Shown piece after piece: positions 1 through 6,676 of a stretch of DNA of 9,314 bases. The notes under the pieces were generated by a model that was not told the DNA's origin, searched no databases, and saw only the letters and a list, made by a program, of their open reading frames with translations. The translations under genes were made by a program, and so were the position numbers. Source of the stretch: Coriobacteriales bacterium (GTDB taxonomy: Bacteria; Actinomycetota; Coriobacteriia; Coriobacteriales; QAMH01); the NCBI GenBank assembly GCA_024408695.1, contig JAKSUU010000029.1, positions 1 to 9,314 on the forward strand, written 5' to 3'. The stretch's first letter is position 1. Each line of letters starts with the position of its first letter.

Positions 1-1
1 T

Positions 2-448
2 ATTTACGATTACATGACAGGCTTGCAATTTCTTAATTTCATTGGTGATGTTTTTCAAGTTGACCAAGTAGAACGTGAAAGAATTATTCAAGAGCTTGCA
101 TTGGAATTTGAAATTGCAGGCGATCTTGACTCTAAAATTGCAGATTACAGTCATGGTATGAAGCAAAAGTTAACAATAATTTCTGCTTGGTTGCACAGCC
201 CAAAACTTATTATTATGGACGAACCTTTTGTTGGCCTTGATCCCAGTAGTTCATTTAAGCTTAAGCAAATGATGCGAAAGCATTGCGATCAAGGAGGCGC
301 TATATTTTTTAGCACGCATGTTCTTGAGGTTGCCGAAAAACTCTGTGATAAAATTGCTATTATCAAGCAGGGCAAACTCATTAAAAGCGGAACGATGGAA
401 GAAGTCAAGGGCGACGAAAGCCTTGAAGAAGTATTTTTGGAGTTGTAA
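2..448 (+). CDS. ABC transporter ATP-binding protein, C-terminal part (5' end outside window)
   Basis: This is the nucleotide-binding subunit of an ABC transporter. It hydrolyses ATP on the cytoplasmic face to drive the permease encoded next. The reading frame is open to the left edge (Ile-Tyr-Asp-Tyr before the first Met at 14), so the start and the Walker A motif lie outside and 148 residues are visible. Seen in order: a degenerate signature motif YSHGMKQK, Walker B with the catalytic Glu and D-loop (LIIMDEPFVGLDP), and the H-loop His in FSTHVLE. YSHGMKQ in place of LSGGQ is usual in ABC-2 type exporters of the NatA/YxlF kind. The protein ends at a TAA and the permease starts 93 bp later, so the two are very likely cotranscribed. 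The substrate cannot be read from the sequence. Confidence 0.93.
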   Translation: MYDYMTGLQFLNFIGDVFQVDQVERERIIQELALEFEIAGDLDSKIADYSHGMKQKLTIISAWLHSPKLIIMDEPFVGLDPSSSFKLKQMMRKHCDQGGAIFFSTHVLEVAEKLCDKIAIIKQGKLIKSGTMEEVKGDESLEEVFLEL

Positions 449-529
449 TGGGGGTTTGCATTCGGGGCCGTATGCGGACATTATTCTTTGTAAAGAATAA
501 TCGCGTTAAAACAAAACGCAAAACCTCAT
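448..529 (+). other. Hairpin-rich spacer between ABC ATPase and permease genes
   Basis: The short ATPase-permease spacer is packed with inverted repeats. The outer arms 448-459 and 518-529 pair at 11 of 12 positions, counting one G-U. Inside lie a perfect 10-bp palindromic stem (480-489 with 492-501, ATTATTCTTT and its complement), a 4-bp GCAT/ATGC stem (458-461 with 472-475) and GCGTT/AACGC (503-507 with 515-519). The last two share bases with the outer arms, so alternative folds compete. There is no T-run after any stem, so it does not look like an intrinsic terminator. It could be an mRNA stability or processing element that sets the ATPase:permease ratio, or a degenerate palindromic repeat. 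The role is inference only. Confidence 0.4.
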
Positions 530-541
530 TTTAGGATTAAA

Positions 542-2164
542 ATGCTAAAAATCTTAATAAAAAAGCAATTTAGAGAATTATTCTCTCTTTATACAATCCG
601 AAAGAAAAAGTCATCTTCTTTTGGTAGAGCTTTTCTTGCCTTTTTTATCGTTCTTGTTGTGCTGGGTTCAGTTGTGGGGTTTTATGCACTTGCGGTTTTG
701 CTTGGGATGTATACATATGGCACAGAATATAGCTGGGTTCCTTTTTCTATATTTATAATTTCTGCTCTTCTTGTAAGCGTTGTTGTGAATATTTTTATAA
801 GTTCTGGCATGTTGTTTGGTAATAAAGACAACTTGTTACTTTTGTCTTTACCTATAAAACCTCAGCACATAGTGTTGTCGCGCATGTCCGTTTTGTATTT
901 TAATTGCTTTATTTTTACCGGCGCAATTTGGCTTCCCTTGTGTGTAAATTATTGTATTAGTGGCTATGCAAATGCTTTATCAATAATTTCTCAACTTGTA
1001 ATGCTATTAATTCTGCCAATTATTACTTTAGTTATCTCGAGCGTAATTGGTTGGATTTTTGCTTTTCTATCAAGAAAAAAGGTAGCTAAAACTTTAGTTT
1101 CAGTATTGTTGATGGCTGTCCTTCTCGTGTTTTTTATTGGTGTAAGAGTTCTTTCAAATGATTTATTTACGCAGTTAATTCAAGACCCAGCGCCTTATGC
1201 TAATGCAGTTATGAGCAATTTTTATCCTTTGTATATTCTTTCTGCTGCTTCTTTTGGTGATTTGATATTTTTAGCAATTTCTATTTTGATGGCGATGATT
1301 CCGTTTGCAATTATTTACTATGCGATAAGCAAGAGTTTTATTAAAATAACAACGAGTTCTAAAAAATCGACATCCCGTGTTAAAAAAGGCCATTCGCAAA
1401 ATTCTGTACACGAAAAATCGCAAAGTTCACAATATAAGAATTCCAATATAACAATCTCTTTGCTTAAAAAAGAATGGAATATGTTTATTACAAATTCAAC
1501 TTATGTAGTTAATACTGCTATTGGAGTTGTGATTATATTCGCGGGAGCAATTGTTTTGGCATTTTTTGGGAAAGATTTATTTACATTAAATCAAGGTTTT
1601 GAACTTATGTATCAAAACATACCTGGTTTTGTGCCTTTGTTTGTGGCAGTAACCATTGGTTTTGTTGGTGGTATGGATTTTATTGATTTTCCAAGCATCT
1701 CGCTCGAAGGTCGAAAAAATATTTGGATTTTAAAAACACTTCCAATAGAACCAAAATATATTTTTAGAGGAAAAATTTTGTTGCATATAATTGTTAATCT
1801 TATTCCTTCAATTTTTGCAGTTGTGCTCTTAAGTTTTGTTTATCAACTTGCGTTCATAGACGCATTTTTGGTATTTATTTTTGTTGTAACTTTTAATATA
1901 GTGACTGCAATGTATGGAATGCGTTTGGGTCTAAAACGTGCAAACCTAGATTGGTATAATGTCACACAACCCATTAAACAAAATATCGGCATATTGTTTT
2001 GTATTCTTTTTGTTATCATCGTCCTAATTTTATTTATTATTGTTAGTATAATTTGTGGACCACATATTTCATTAATTGGATTTAGTGTTTTATTTATTTT
2101 GCTTAGCCTTTTAATTAAGCTTTGGCTAAGTCGCAAAGGCGCAAAAATATTTATGAGTTTATAA
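542..2164 (+). CDS. ABC transporter permease, PF16949-like (putative ABC exporter)
   Basis: This is a 540-residue polytopic membrane protein, the likely transmembrane partner of the upstream ATPase. A basic cytoplasmic N-terminus (about 1-30) is followed by many hydrophobic segments. A charged, Ser/Lys/Gln-rich cytoplasmic loop at about 272-302 splits it into two halves. Each half carries the same motif: LLLLSLPIKPQHIVLSR (about 98-114) and IWILKTLPIEPKYIFRGK (about 394-411). This L-x-x-LPI-x-P-x-x-I-x-x-x-(K/R) repeat suggests an internally duplicated fold. Size and motifs fit the large Bacillota permeases of Pfam ABC_tran_2; this assignment is from memory, not a search. The ATG at 542 has AGGA 5 nt upstream. 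The symporter gene starts 7 bp after its TAA. The substrate is unknown. Confidence 0.8.
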   Translation: MLKILIKKQFRELFSLYTIRKKKSSSFGRAFLAFFIVLVVLGSVVGFYALAVLLGMYTYGTEYSWVPFSIFIISALLVSVVVNIFISSGMLFGNKDNLLLLSLPIKPQHIVLSRMSVLYFNCFIFTGAIWLPLCVNYCISGYANALSIISQLVMLLILPIITLVISSVIGWIFAFLSRKKVAKTLVSVLLMAVLLVFFIGVRVLSNDLFTQLIQDPAPYANAVMSNFYPLYILSAASFGDLIFLAISILMAMIPFAIIYYAISKSFIKITTSSKKSTSRVKKGHSQNSVHEKSQSSQYKNSNITISLLKKEWNMFITNSTYVVNTAIGVVIIFAGAIVLAFFGKDLFTLNQGFELMYQNIPGFVPLFVAVTIGFVGGMDFIDFPSISLEGRKNIWILKTLPIEPKYIFRGKILLHIIVNLIPSIFAVVLLSFVYQLAFIDAFLVFIFVVTFNIVTAMYGMRLGLKRANLDWYNVTQPIKQNIGILFCILFVIIVLILFIIVSIICGPHISLIGFSVLFILLSLLIKLWLSRKGAKIFMSL

Positions 2165-2171
2165 TAATTAT

Positions 2172-3779
2172 ATGGTCGATACGTTTAAAATAAGTTGTAA
2201 AGAGCAATTGCCTGAGCTGGATAAGTTTATCCAAAAGAAGCTTAGAGGTTTTAGCATCCCAAGGTCACAATTTAGCTATATTTGCAAATTAGTTGATACT
2301 TTAATTGAGCGCGCTAATGTTATTTGTAAAAATGCAATGGAAATATTTTCTGGCGAGGAAACAAATCAAGATATAGAGTTTGGTGTAGAAGTGCGCACAC
2401 GCCTTGGAGAAAAATCTATACGTATTAATGCTCCTTGCTTACTTCCTGAAAAATTTAATTTATATTGTGATGAGAATAGTAAAAAAGACATTGTATTAAA
2501 TAGCAAAAGTCTAATTAGTATAGTTAATAAAGATGGTTCAGGTCAGCTAATAATTACAGTTAAGGCTTCATCATCTTTCGTATTTATTAAAAGTCTTGTA
2601 ATTATTATCGCTGCCTTGCTCATAGGAAATCTAGGCAGGCTTATTTTGCCGCCTGACCTTGCAGGGGCTTTTACCGATAGTTTTACAGGACCGCTTGTTC
2701 AATTGTTTTTAGATGCGGTTACCTTAATCGCAACCCCAGTAACTTTTTTTGCAATAATTTCTACGAGTGCCTTTTTTTACACATTTTTACGTGAAAAAGA
2801 ATCTGGCAGAACTTTACTTGTAAGGTACCTTTTATCTGCGGCGATAGCAGTAATTGTAGGTAGTTTTTTGTTTTTTATATCTCCTCATCTAGTAGAGTTC
2901 AATAGTTTGAGTTCAGATTGCTATGCAGACCCTGCAATTTCAGAAAACATTCCTGATTTTTTTGCTTCTTTAATTCCTAAAAATATTATTGATCCTTTTA
3001 CAAATGGAAACGCTATACAGCTTTTAGTTTTAGCTATTATAATAGGTGTTGCGGTTGGTGCTTTAAGAGCCACTCAACCTTTTGTTGGTAAATTAATTGA
3101 TGCAATAAATAGCATCTTTATATATATTCTAGGAATGATTTTTAGACTTGCACCATATGTGTTGTTTTTCTCGGTGTTTAATATTACTCTTAGTATTGGT
3201 ACAGAATATGTGCTAATGCTTTTGCTTGTGTTTGTATTTATGGTACTAGGAATAATTGTAATTATGCTGATGCGTTTGGTAATTTTAGCTTTTCGTGGTG
3301 TAAATATAAAGTGGTTTTTGAAAAAGTACAAGCCATTTATTAAACCGGTATTTTTGACCGGTTCAACAATTGATGCAATTCCGTATAATATAAACACTGC
3401 TCAAAAAGAGTTTGGTCTAGATAAAGAATATTTAAATACAACCATTACCTTTTGTGCTCACAATAACATGGACGGAAACTGTTTGTTTTTAGCAATTGTG
3501 TGCCAAGTTTTATTTTATATAGCTGGTATAGAGCTTGATGTTGGTGTTATGTTTCTATTGATATTTTTTGCGATTTTGCTTTCTGCAGGTGCGCCTAATC
3601 AACCGGGTTCTGGCATTATATGTATGGCTGTAATTTTGCCTTTAATGGGCTTGTCTAACGTGATTATGCTCCCCATTATCTTTTTGGATTTAATTATTGA
3701 AAATCTAATTGCTGCGGGTAATAATTTTTGTGATATTGCCACTGTTGTTACACTTGCCAAAAAAGAGGGCAAACTTTAA
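2172..3779 (+). CDS. SLC1/DAACS-family cation symporter with extra N-terminal domain
   Basis: This is a sodium-coupled secondary transporter of the dicarboxylate/amino acid:cation symporter family in the cell membrane. Residues 1-135 are a soluble N-terminal extension not found in ordinary members. From about 136 the protein is hydrophobic. The SLC1 core elements are recognisable in order: a helical hairpin 1 loop at 396-406 (TGSTIDAIPYN), the TM7 motif NMDG (432-435), a hairpin 2 loop at 471-481 (SAGAPNQPGSG), and TM8 with D506, E510, N517 and D521. These align with GltPh D390, D394, N401 and D405. The GltPh substrate-binding Arg397 and Thr398 correspond to I513 and A514, so the substrate is probably not aspartate or glutamate. 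It starts 7 bp after the ABC permease stop with no visible Shine-Dalgarno, so translation may be coupled. Family confidence is high; substrate is unknown. Confidence 0.85.
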   Translation: MVDTFKISCKEQLPELDKFIQKKLRGFSIPRSQFSYICKLVDTLIERANVICKNAMEIFSGEETNQDIEFGVEVRTRLGEKSIRINAPCLLPEKFNLYCDENSKKDIVLNSKSLISIVNKDGSGQLIITVKASSSFVFIKSLVIIIAALLIGNLGRLILPPDLAGAFTDSFTGPLVQLFLDAVTLIATPVTFFAIISTSAFFYTFLREKESGRTLLVRYLLSAAIAVIVGSFLFFISPHLVEFNSLSSDCYADPAISENIPDFFASLIPKNIIDPFTNGNAIQLLVLAIIIGVAVGALRATQPFVGKLIDAINSIFIYILGMIFRLAPYVLFFSVFNITLSIGTEYVLMLLLVFVFMVLGIIVIMLMRLVILAFRGVNIKWFLKKYKPFIKPVFLTGSTIDAIPYNINTAQKEFGLDKEYLNTTITFCAHNNMDGNCLFLAIVCQVLFYIAGIELDVGVMFLLIFFAILLSAGAPNQPGSGIICMAVILPLMGLSNVIMLPIIFLDLIIENLIAAGNNFCDIATVVTLAKKEGKL

Positions 3780-3791
3780 CACTAGGGACGT

Positions 3792-3811
3792 GCAACACTG
3801 AGGCAACACTG
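3792..3811 (+). repeat. Two tandem copies of GCAACACTG, 11-bp period
   Basis: GCAACACTG occurs at 3792-3800 and again at 3803-3811. It abuts the left arm of the palindromic element that follows. A related GGGACG block precedes it at 3785-3790 and recurs at 3813-3818, so the pair probably belongs to the same repeat family as that element. Confidence 0.5.
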
Positions 3812-3902
3812 GGGGACGGTAACTTTGGAGTTGCATTTTTGGTACAAAATATACCTGATATATTTTGTACCAGTGAAACACCAAGATTACCATTCGCCGA
3901 GT
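3808..3902. repeat. 95-bp imperfect palindrome with perfect 14-bp core (REP/MITE-like)
   Basis: The core is a perfect inverted repeat: TGGTACAAAATATA (3840-3853), a 5-nt loop CCTGA, and its complement at 3859-3872. Outside it the arms continue imperfectly. ACTGGGGGACGGTAACTTTGG on the left resembles the reverse complement of the right arm (ACTCGGCGAATGGTAATCTTGG), ending in ACT at 3808 and AGT at 3902. The GGGGGACGGT motif resembles palindromic REP-type repeats that I associate with REP-associated (RAYT) transposases; that link is from memory. No transposase is in the window, so it would be non-autonomous. Neither side of the core has a T-run, so it is not an ordinary intrinsic terminator, though it may stabilise the 3' end of the symporter mRNA. 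Confidence 0.6.
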
Positions 3903-3938
3903 ACCTCCCGAGTTTTGCATATTCATTATTTTGTGTCT

Positions 3939-3967
3939 TTCGTTCGCGGGCTGTTAAATGTTATAAT
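3939..3967 (+). promoter_or_regulatory. Likely sigma-70-type promoter of the 99-aa gene
   Basis: A perfect -10 box TATAAT lies at 3962-3967, 26 bp before the ATG at 3994. At 17-bp spacing the -35 position is TTCGTT (3939-3944), which matches the consensus poorly. The -10 box is followed by a good ribosome site, AAGGAG at 3982-3987, six bases before the start. The palindromic repeat lies just upstream, so the gene is probably transcribed independently of the symporter operon. Confidence 0.45.
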
Positions 3968-3993
3968 ATACAAAACTATGTAAGGAGCCAACA

Positions 3994-4293
3994 ATGGCAG
4001 ATTCAAAACAGTATCCTTCATGCGACTTAGATTATGAAGGCGGACAAGCCTGCGAAGCAACATTTAACGAGTTAAAAGAAGCCATGCAAAAACCAATATA
4101 TTGGGTTAAGTTCTTTATGCGTCCTTGTTGTCCAGCTCCAGGGATGCATCAGGCAAATTATATGATTGACAAGCTAAAAAGTGAAGTTGATGCTCGCGGG
4201 GATTTTAATATACAAGAGCAAACAGAGCTTAAACAGTTAATTGATGGTGGCCTTGAATGGTATAAAAAAACGGGGGTTAGAAAATCTGCCTAA
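3994..4293 (+). CDS. Unrecognised 99-aa protein with four conserved-looking Cys
   Basis: I do not recognise this family. The protein is short, soluble and apparently helical, with no signal peptide or membrane segment. It has Cys at 10, 20, 45 and 46 (the last two as RPCCPAPG) and a His at 52. The N-terminus reads YPSCDLDYEGGQACEATF. The C-terminal half is a charged helix-rich stretch (about 52-92). The paired Cys and spacing would suit metal or Fe-S binding or a disulfide, but this is a guess. It has a strong ribosome site (AAGGAG) and a consensus -10 box, so it looks expressed rather than spurious. It sits alone between a repeat element and a convergent operon, with a TAA stop 17 bp from the end of the opposing gene. 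Confidence 0.75.
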   Translation: MADSKQYPSCDLDYEGGQACEATFNELKEAMQKPIYWVKFFMRPCCPAPGMHQANYMIDKLKSEVDARGDFNIQEQTELKQLIDGGLEWYKKTGVRKSA

Positions 4294-4310
4294 ATCGGCA
4301 TGTATTCTGT

Positions 4311-4715
4311 TTACACTATCAATATTGGATAAATATTTCTAATAATTCCAAAAACTATATAAATCACGCAAATTATAATAATTGCTGTATTTAAAGCTTT
4401 GTTTAGTTTTGCATCTCCAAATCTTATGTATCTATAAGACAAATAAATAATCAAAGCAATAATAAACGGCCCCAAACAAAAAGTGACCGGATTTGCGTTA
4501 AAAGCGCTGGTAAAATCACCTGATGCTAGGCAAATAATCATTGTTGTAATGCCACACCCAGGGCATTTAAGTCCAGTAAGTGCGTAAAACGGACAACTAA
4601 TGCCAAAACCTAAAATTTTTATTATGGCAAAATAAAGTAGCCCTGCGATTAATATTATCGCGGCCCCAAGAGCAAACTTTTTTGCTCGATTAATTATATT
4701 GATATTGTTGTCCAA
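4311..4715 (-). CDS. DUF2752 family membrane protein
   Basis: This is a 134-residue integral membrane protein of the DUF2752 family, whose function is unknown. The hallmark is the Cys-rich motif CPFYALTGLKCPGCGITTM (residues 41-59; Cys 41, 51 and 54), followed by the typical FNANPV (72-77). The family usually has Arg after GxT (CPGCGxTR), and here it is Thr. Hydrophobic segments lie at about 16-38, 78-96 and 109-127. The ATG falls inside the end of the DUF4234 gene, overlapping it by 26 bp in another frame. No strong ribosome site is seen, so translation is probably coupled. It is the last gene of the minus-strand operon and converges on the 99-aa gene. Family is confident; role is unknown. 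Confidence 0.85.
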   Translation of the reverse strand: MDNNINIINRAKKFALGAAIILIAGLLYFAIIKILGFGISCPFYALTGLKCPGCGITTMIICLASGDFTSAFNANPVTFCLGPFIIALIIYLSYRYIRFGDAKLNKALNTAIIIICVIYIVFGIIRNIYPILIV

Positions 4716-5070
4716 GTTTATTTAAGTAATCTTGCATCAATCCAAAGCAAATAAGCATGCAAATACCACCAGTTAAATAGCTTCCTATCATTAAAATTAA
4801 ATATAGGATGCCGTAGTTGTCGTTTGATGACACTTGAATTTGTTTGCTGTATGTGTTGAATTTTTCTCCGGTTTTGTATGCCCAGTAAATTAAATAGATT
4901 CCGCAAGTTACAATTCCTAAAAGCAAAACCATTCCTGGACCTGTGTCTTGAGTATGGTTGGTAATGATGTTAGTTTCTTGTGCAAGTTTATAAATCCAAT
5001 ATAGTTCATAAATTCCACAAGTGATTATTGAAAAAACAATACAAAGAACAATTGATCGATTTTTAGTCAT
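4690..5070 (-). CDS. DUF4234 family membrane protein
   Basis: This is a 126-residue membrane protein of unknown function. It contains two copies of the DUF4234 signature, TCGIYELYWIYK (17-28) and TCGIYLIYWAYK (55-66), 38 residues apart, each after a hydrophobic stretch and followed by a polar turn (QETN, GEKFN). A third hydrophobic segment lies at about 87-113. AAGG lies 7 bases before the ATG, in the 11-bp gap after the M15 peptidase stop. The downstream DUF2752 gene overlaps its 3' end. As I recall, these two DUF families are often neighbours in Bacillota, which suggests they act together in the membrane. No enzymatic motif is visible. Confidence 0.85.
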   Translation of the reverse strand: MTKNRSIVLCIVFSIITCGIYELYWIYKLAQETNIITNHTQDTGPGMVLLLGIVTCGIYLIYWAYKTGEKFNTYSKQIQVSSNDNYGILYLILMIGSYLTGGICMLICFGLMQDYLNKLGQQYQYN

Positions 5071-5081
5071 ATAAAGGCCTT

Positions 5082-5846
5082 TTAAACTAGAGAATTTTCG
5101 CTTACATCAAAGTCAAAGTAGGTATTTGGATATGGTTCGTTTTTTAATGTAAAGTGCCACCATTCGTTGTCCATAGGTTTAAAGCCACAAGACATCATAA
5201 CATTTGCGAGCGTGTAACGATTTATAAGTTGTTCTTGGCTCAAGCCTTCTTTTGCGCCTGGGTGAGAAATAGGCCCAAAATAATCAAAGCAGGAACCCAT
5301 GTCGAGCTCTTTACCGGTTTTTATATTTACTAGTGTTAGGTCTATAGCGCTCCCGCGACTATGTGTGGATTTTTTTGCGATGTATTCGCGATCAAAAATT
5401 TCTTTTTTATTAAGAAGCGGATAAAATGTATTTTTCATTTTATTGTTCGCACTATGTTGCCACTCGCAAAATTGTTTTACTGCTTTTACTGGGCGATAGG
5501 CATCAAAAATCTTTATTGTATAACCGCGACTTAAAAATTCTTTATTTGCACTAGCAAGGGCTGAAGCTGCTTCATTTGTTAAAATTGCAATTGGCGAAAG
5601 ATAACCATTTATTTTTTGACCAACAAAATTGTAAGCTGTGTAATATCGCAGTTCAATTAAGGCTTCTGGAACAACATCTGAAACATTTACAAACTTAGAT
5701 TTATTGAGTGCTAAGGTTTGAGTATGTTTTTGGCTTTCAGTTACTTTATAACTTGCAACAACACTAAGAGTCGCAAGTCCTGCTGTAGCAGCAACCACCT
5801 TACCTATGATGTTTTTAGGTTTATTTTCTTTTTTTTGTTTCTTCAT
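5082..5846 (-). CDS. VanX-like M15 family D-Ala-D-Ala dipeptidase, membrane-anchored
   Basis: This is a zinc peptidase of MEROPS family M15 (VanX/DdpX type), expected to cleave D-Ala-D-Ala or related wall peptides. A basic N-terminus (1-16, eight Lys) is followed by a hydrophobic segment at about 17-35 with no lipobox Cys, so the protein is probably anchored with its catalytic domain outside. The catalytic residues are complete: R118 in DAYRP (VanX Arg71), zinc ligands H162 and D169 in THSRGSAID (VanX His116, Asp123), and E228 and H231 in EWWH (VanX Glu181, His184). No vanH/vanA-type genes are present, so a wall-recycling or remodelling role is likelier than glycopeptide resistance. The ribosome site AAAGG precedes the ATG by about 8-9 bases. 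The MBL gene is 41 bp upstream and the DUF4234 gene 11 bp downstream. Confidence 0.9.
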   Translation of the reverse strand: MKKQKKENKPKNIIGKVVAATAGLATLSVVASYKVTESQKHTQTLALNKSKFVNVSDVVPEALIELRYYTAYNFVGQKINGYLSPIAILTNEAASALASANKEFLSRGYTIKIFDAYRPVKAVKQFCEWQHSANNKMKNTFYPLLNKKEIFDREYIAKKSTHSRGSAIDLTLVNIKTGKELDMGSCFDYFGPISHPGAKEGLSQEQLINRYTLANVMMSCGFKPMDNEWWHFTLKNEPYPNTYFDFDVSENSLV

Positions 5847-5887
5847 TTTAGCTACCTTTGTTTTTCAGTTAATGTTATATATTTATT

Positions 5888-6499
5888 TTAGATTAAAATT
5901 TCAACATTTATGTCTTTATCTACAAGTTTTGCAAAATCTTGCGGATCTACATCTGGCCCAACTACACTGCCATAGTGTGTAGGAATAGCAGTTTTTGGTT
6001 TAATTTTATTTATAAAGGATGCAGCTTTTTTTGCATCAAAGGTGTATGTTCCTCCGATTGGGATAAGTGCGACATCGCATTTTACAGTGAGTGCATCTGG
6101 ATTTTCATCCATATCACCTGCGACATAATAGCGTGAATTTTCGTGTTCTATGATGTAACCGAGCCAGTTTTTACCCTTTGTGTGAAACGGTTTGATTTTA
6201 TTATAAGAGTGAATAGCATCAATTTTTAAGCCAGCAATCGTGCAAGTGTCGCCTGGGCAAAGAGCTGTGATGATATTTGCATCTATACCTTCTTTTGTAA
6301 GAGAGTCAACACAACTTTTAGGACAAACATAAAGCGTTTTGCTATTTGCAACTTTTATGCAGTCTTTAGGTGAAAAGTGATCGTAATGGTCGTGGGTTAT
6401 AAAAATTATTTTGGCATCGTGAGTTTCTTGTGTGATTTCAAACGGATCAAAATAATATCCGTCTATGTTTATGGATGAATGTGCATTAATTTTAATCAT
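5888..6499 (-). CDS. MBL-fold metallo-hydrolase, UlaG-like
   Basis: This is a 203-residue cytoplasmic metallo-beta-lactamase-fold hydrolase, resembling UlaG/YtkL-type metal-dependent hydrolases. The metal motif HxHxDH is intact as THDHYDHF (H36, H38, D40, H41). Further likely ligands are H97 or H106, D129 in VAGDMDENP and H175 in PTHYGS. The N-terminus, with a short strand and YFDPFEI, fits the family, and the length is near normal. The natural substrate is unknown; relatives act on phosphoesters, lactones or nucleotides. The ribosome site AGGAG (6506-6510 on the + strand) lies 6 bases before the ATG. It appears to be the first gene of a minus-strand operon with the M15 peptidase, DUF4234 and DUF2752 genes. 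Confidence 0.88.
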   Translation of the reverse strand: MIKINAHSSINIDGYYFDPFEITQETHDAKIIFITHDHYDHFSPKDCIKVANSKTLYVCPKSCVDSLTKEGIDANIITALCPGDTCTIAGLKIDAIHSYNKIKPFHTKGKNWLGYIIEHENSRYYVAGDMDENPDALTVKCDVALIPIGGTYTFDAKKAASFINKIKPKTAIPTHYGSVVGPDVDPQDFAKLVDKDINVEILI

Positions 6500-6525
6500 T
6501 ATTTGCTCCTAGGATAACTAAAATT

Positions 6526-6534
6526 ATTATACCA
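6526..6534 (-). promoter_or_regulatory. Extended -10 promoter for the MBL-dipeptidase operon
   Basis: On the minus strand TGGTATAAT reads from 6534 to 6526, a full TATAAT box with the TGn extension, 26 bp before the ATG of the MBL hydrolase. No good -35 box is seen at normal spacing, which extended -10 promoters can tolerate. It separates this operon from feoB. In the AT-rich 177-bp gap (6500-6676) I see no clear terminator for feoB. Confidence 0.5.
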
Positions 6535-6676
6535 TGCAAAAATATGCTTATGGTTACAAGGTTTTTTGGCTGGGTTTAAGGTGGTGTATTTTATAATTTT
6601 TTCACTTTATTTTTTATGATGTTTTCGCTGGTTCATATGCTTAATTTTATCTTTATTTTCGCGTTTCAGCTTTCTT

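Noticed and set aside
3840..3872. Intrinsic terminator of the symporter operon
   Set aside because: The 14-bp stem is perfect but AT-rich and lacks a following T-run on either strand; it fits a palindromic repeat better.
4279..4308. Bidirectional terminator at the convergent junction
   Set aside because: TGCC/GGCA and AGAA/TTCT can pair, but the stem is short with mismatches and has no proper T-run on either strand.
5082..5846. Vancomycin resistance gene vanX
   Set aside because: The catalytic residues match the family, but there is no vanH, D-Ala-D-Lac ligase or VanRS nearby, and this protein has a membrane anchor that VanX lacks.
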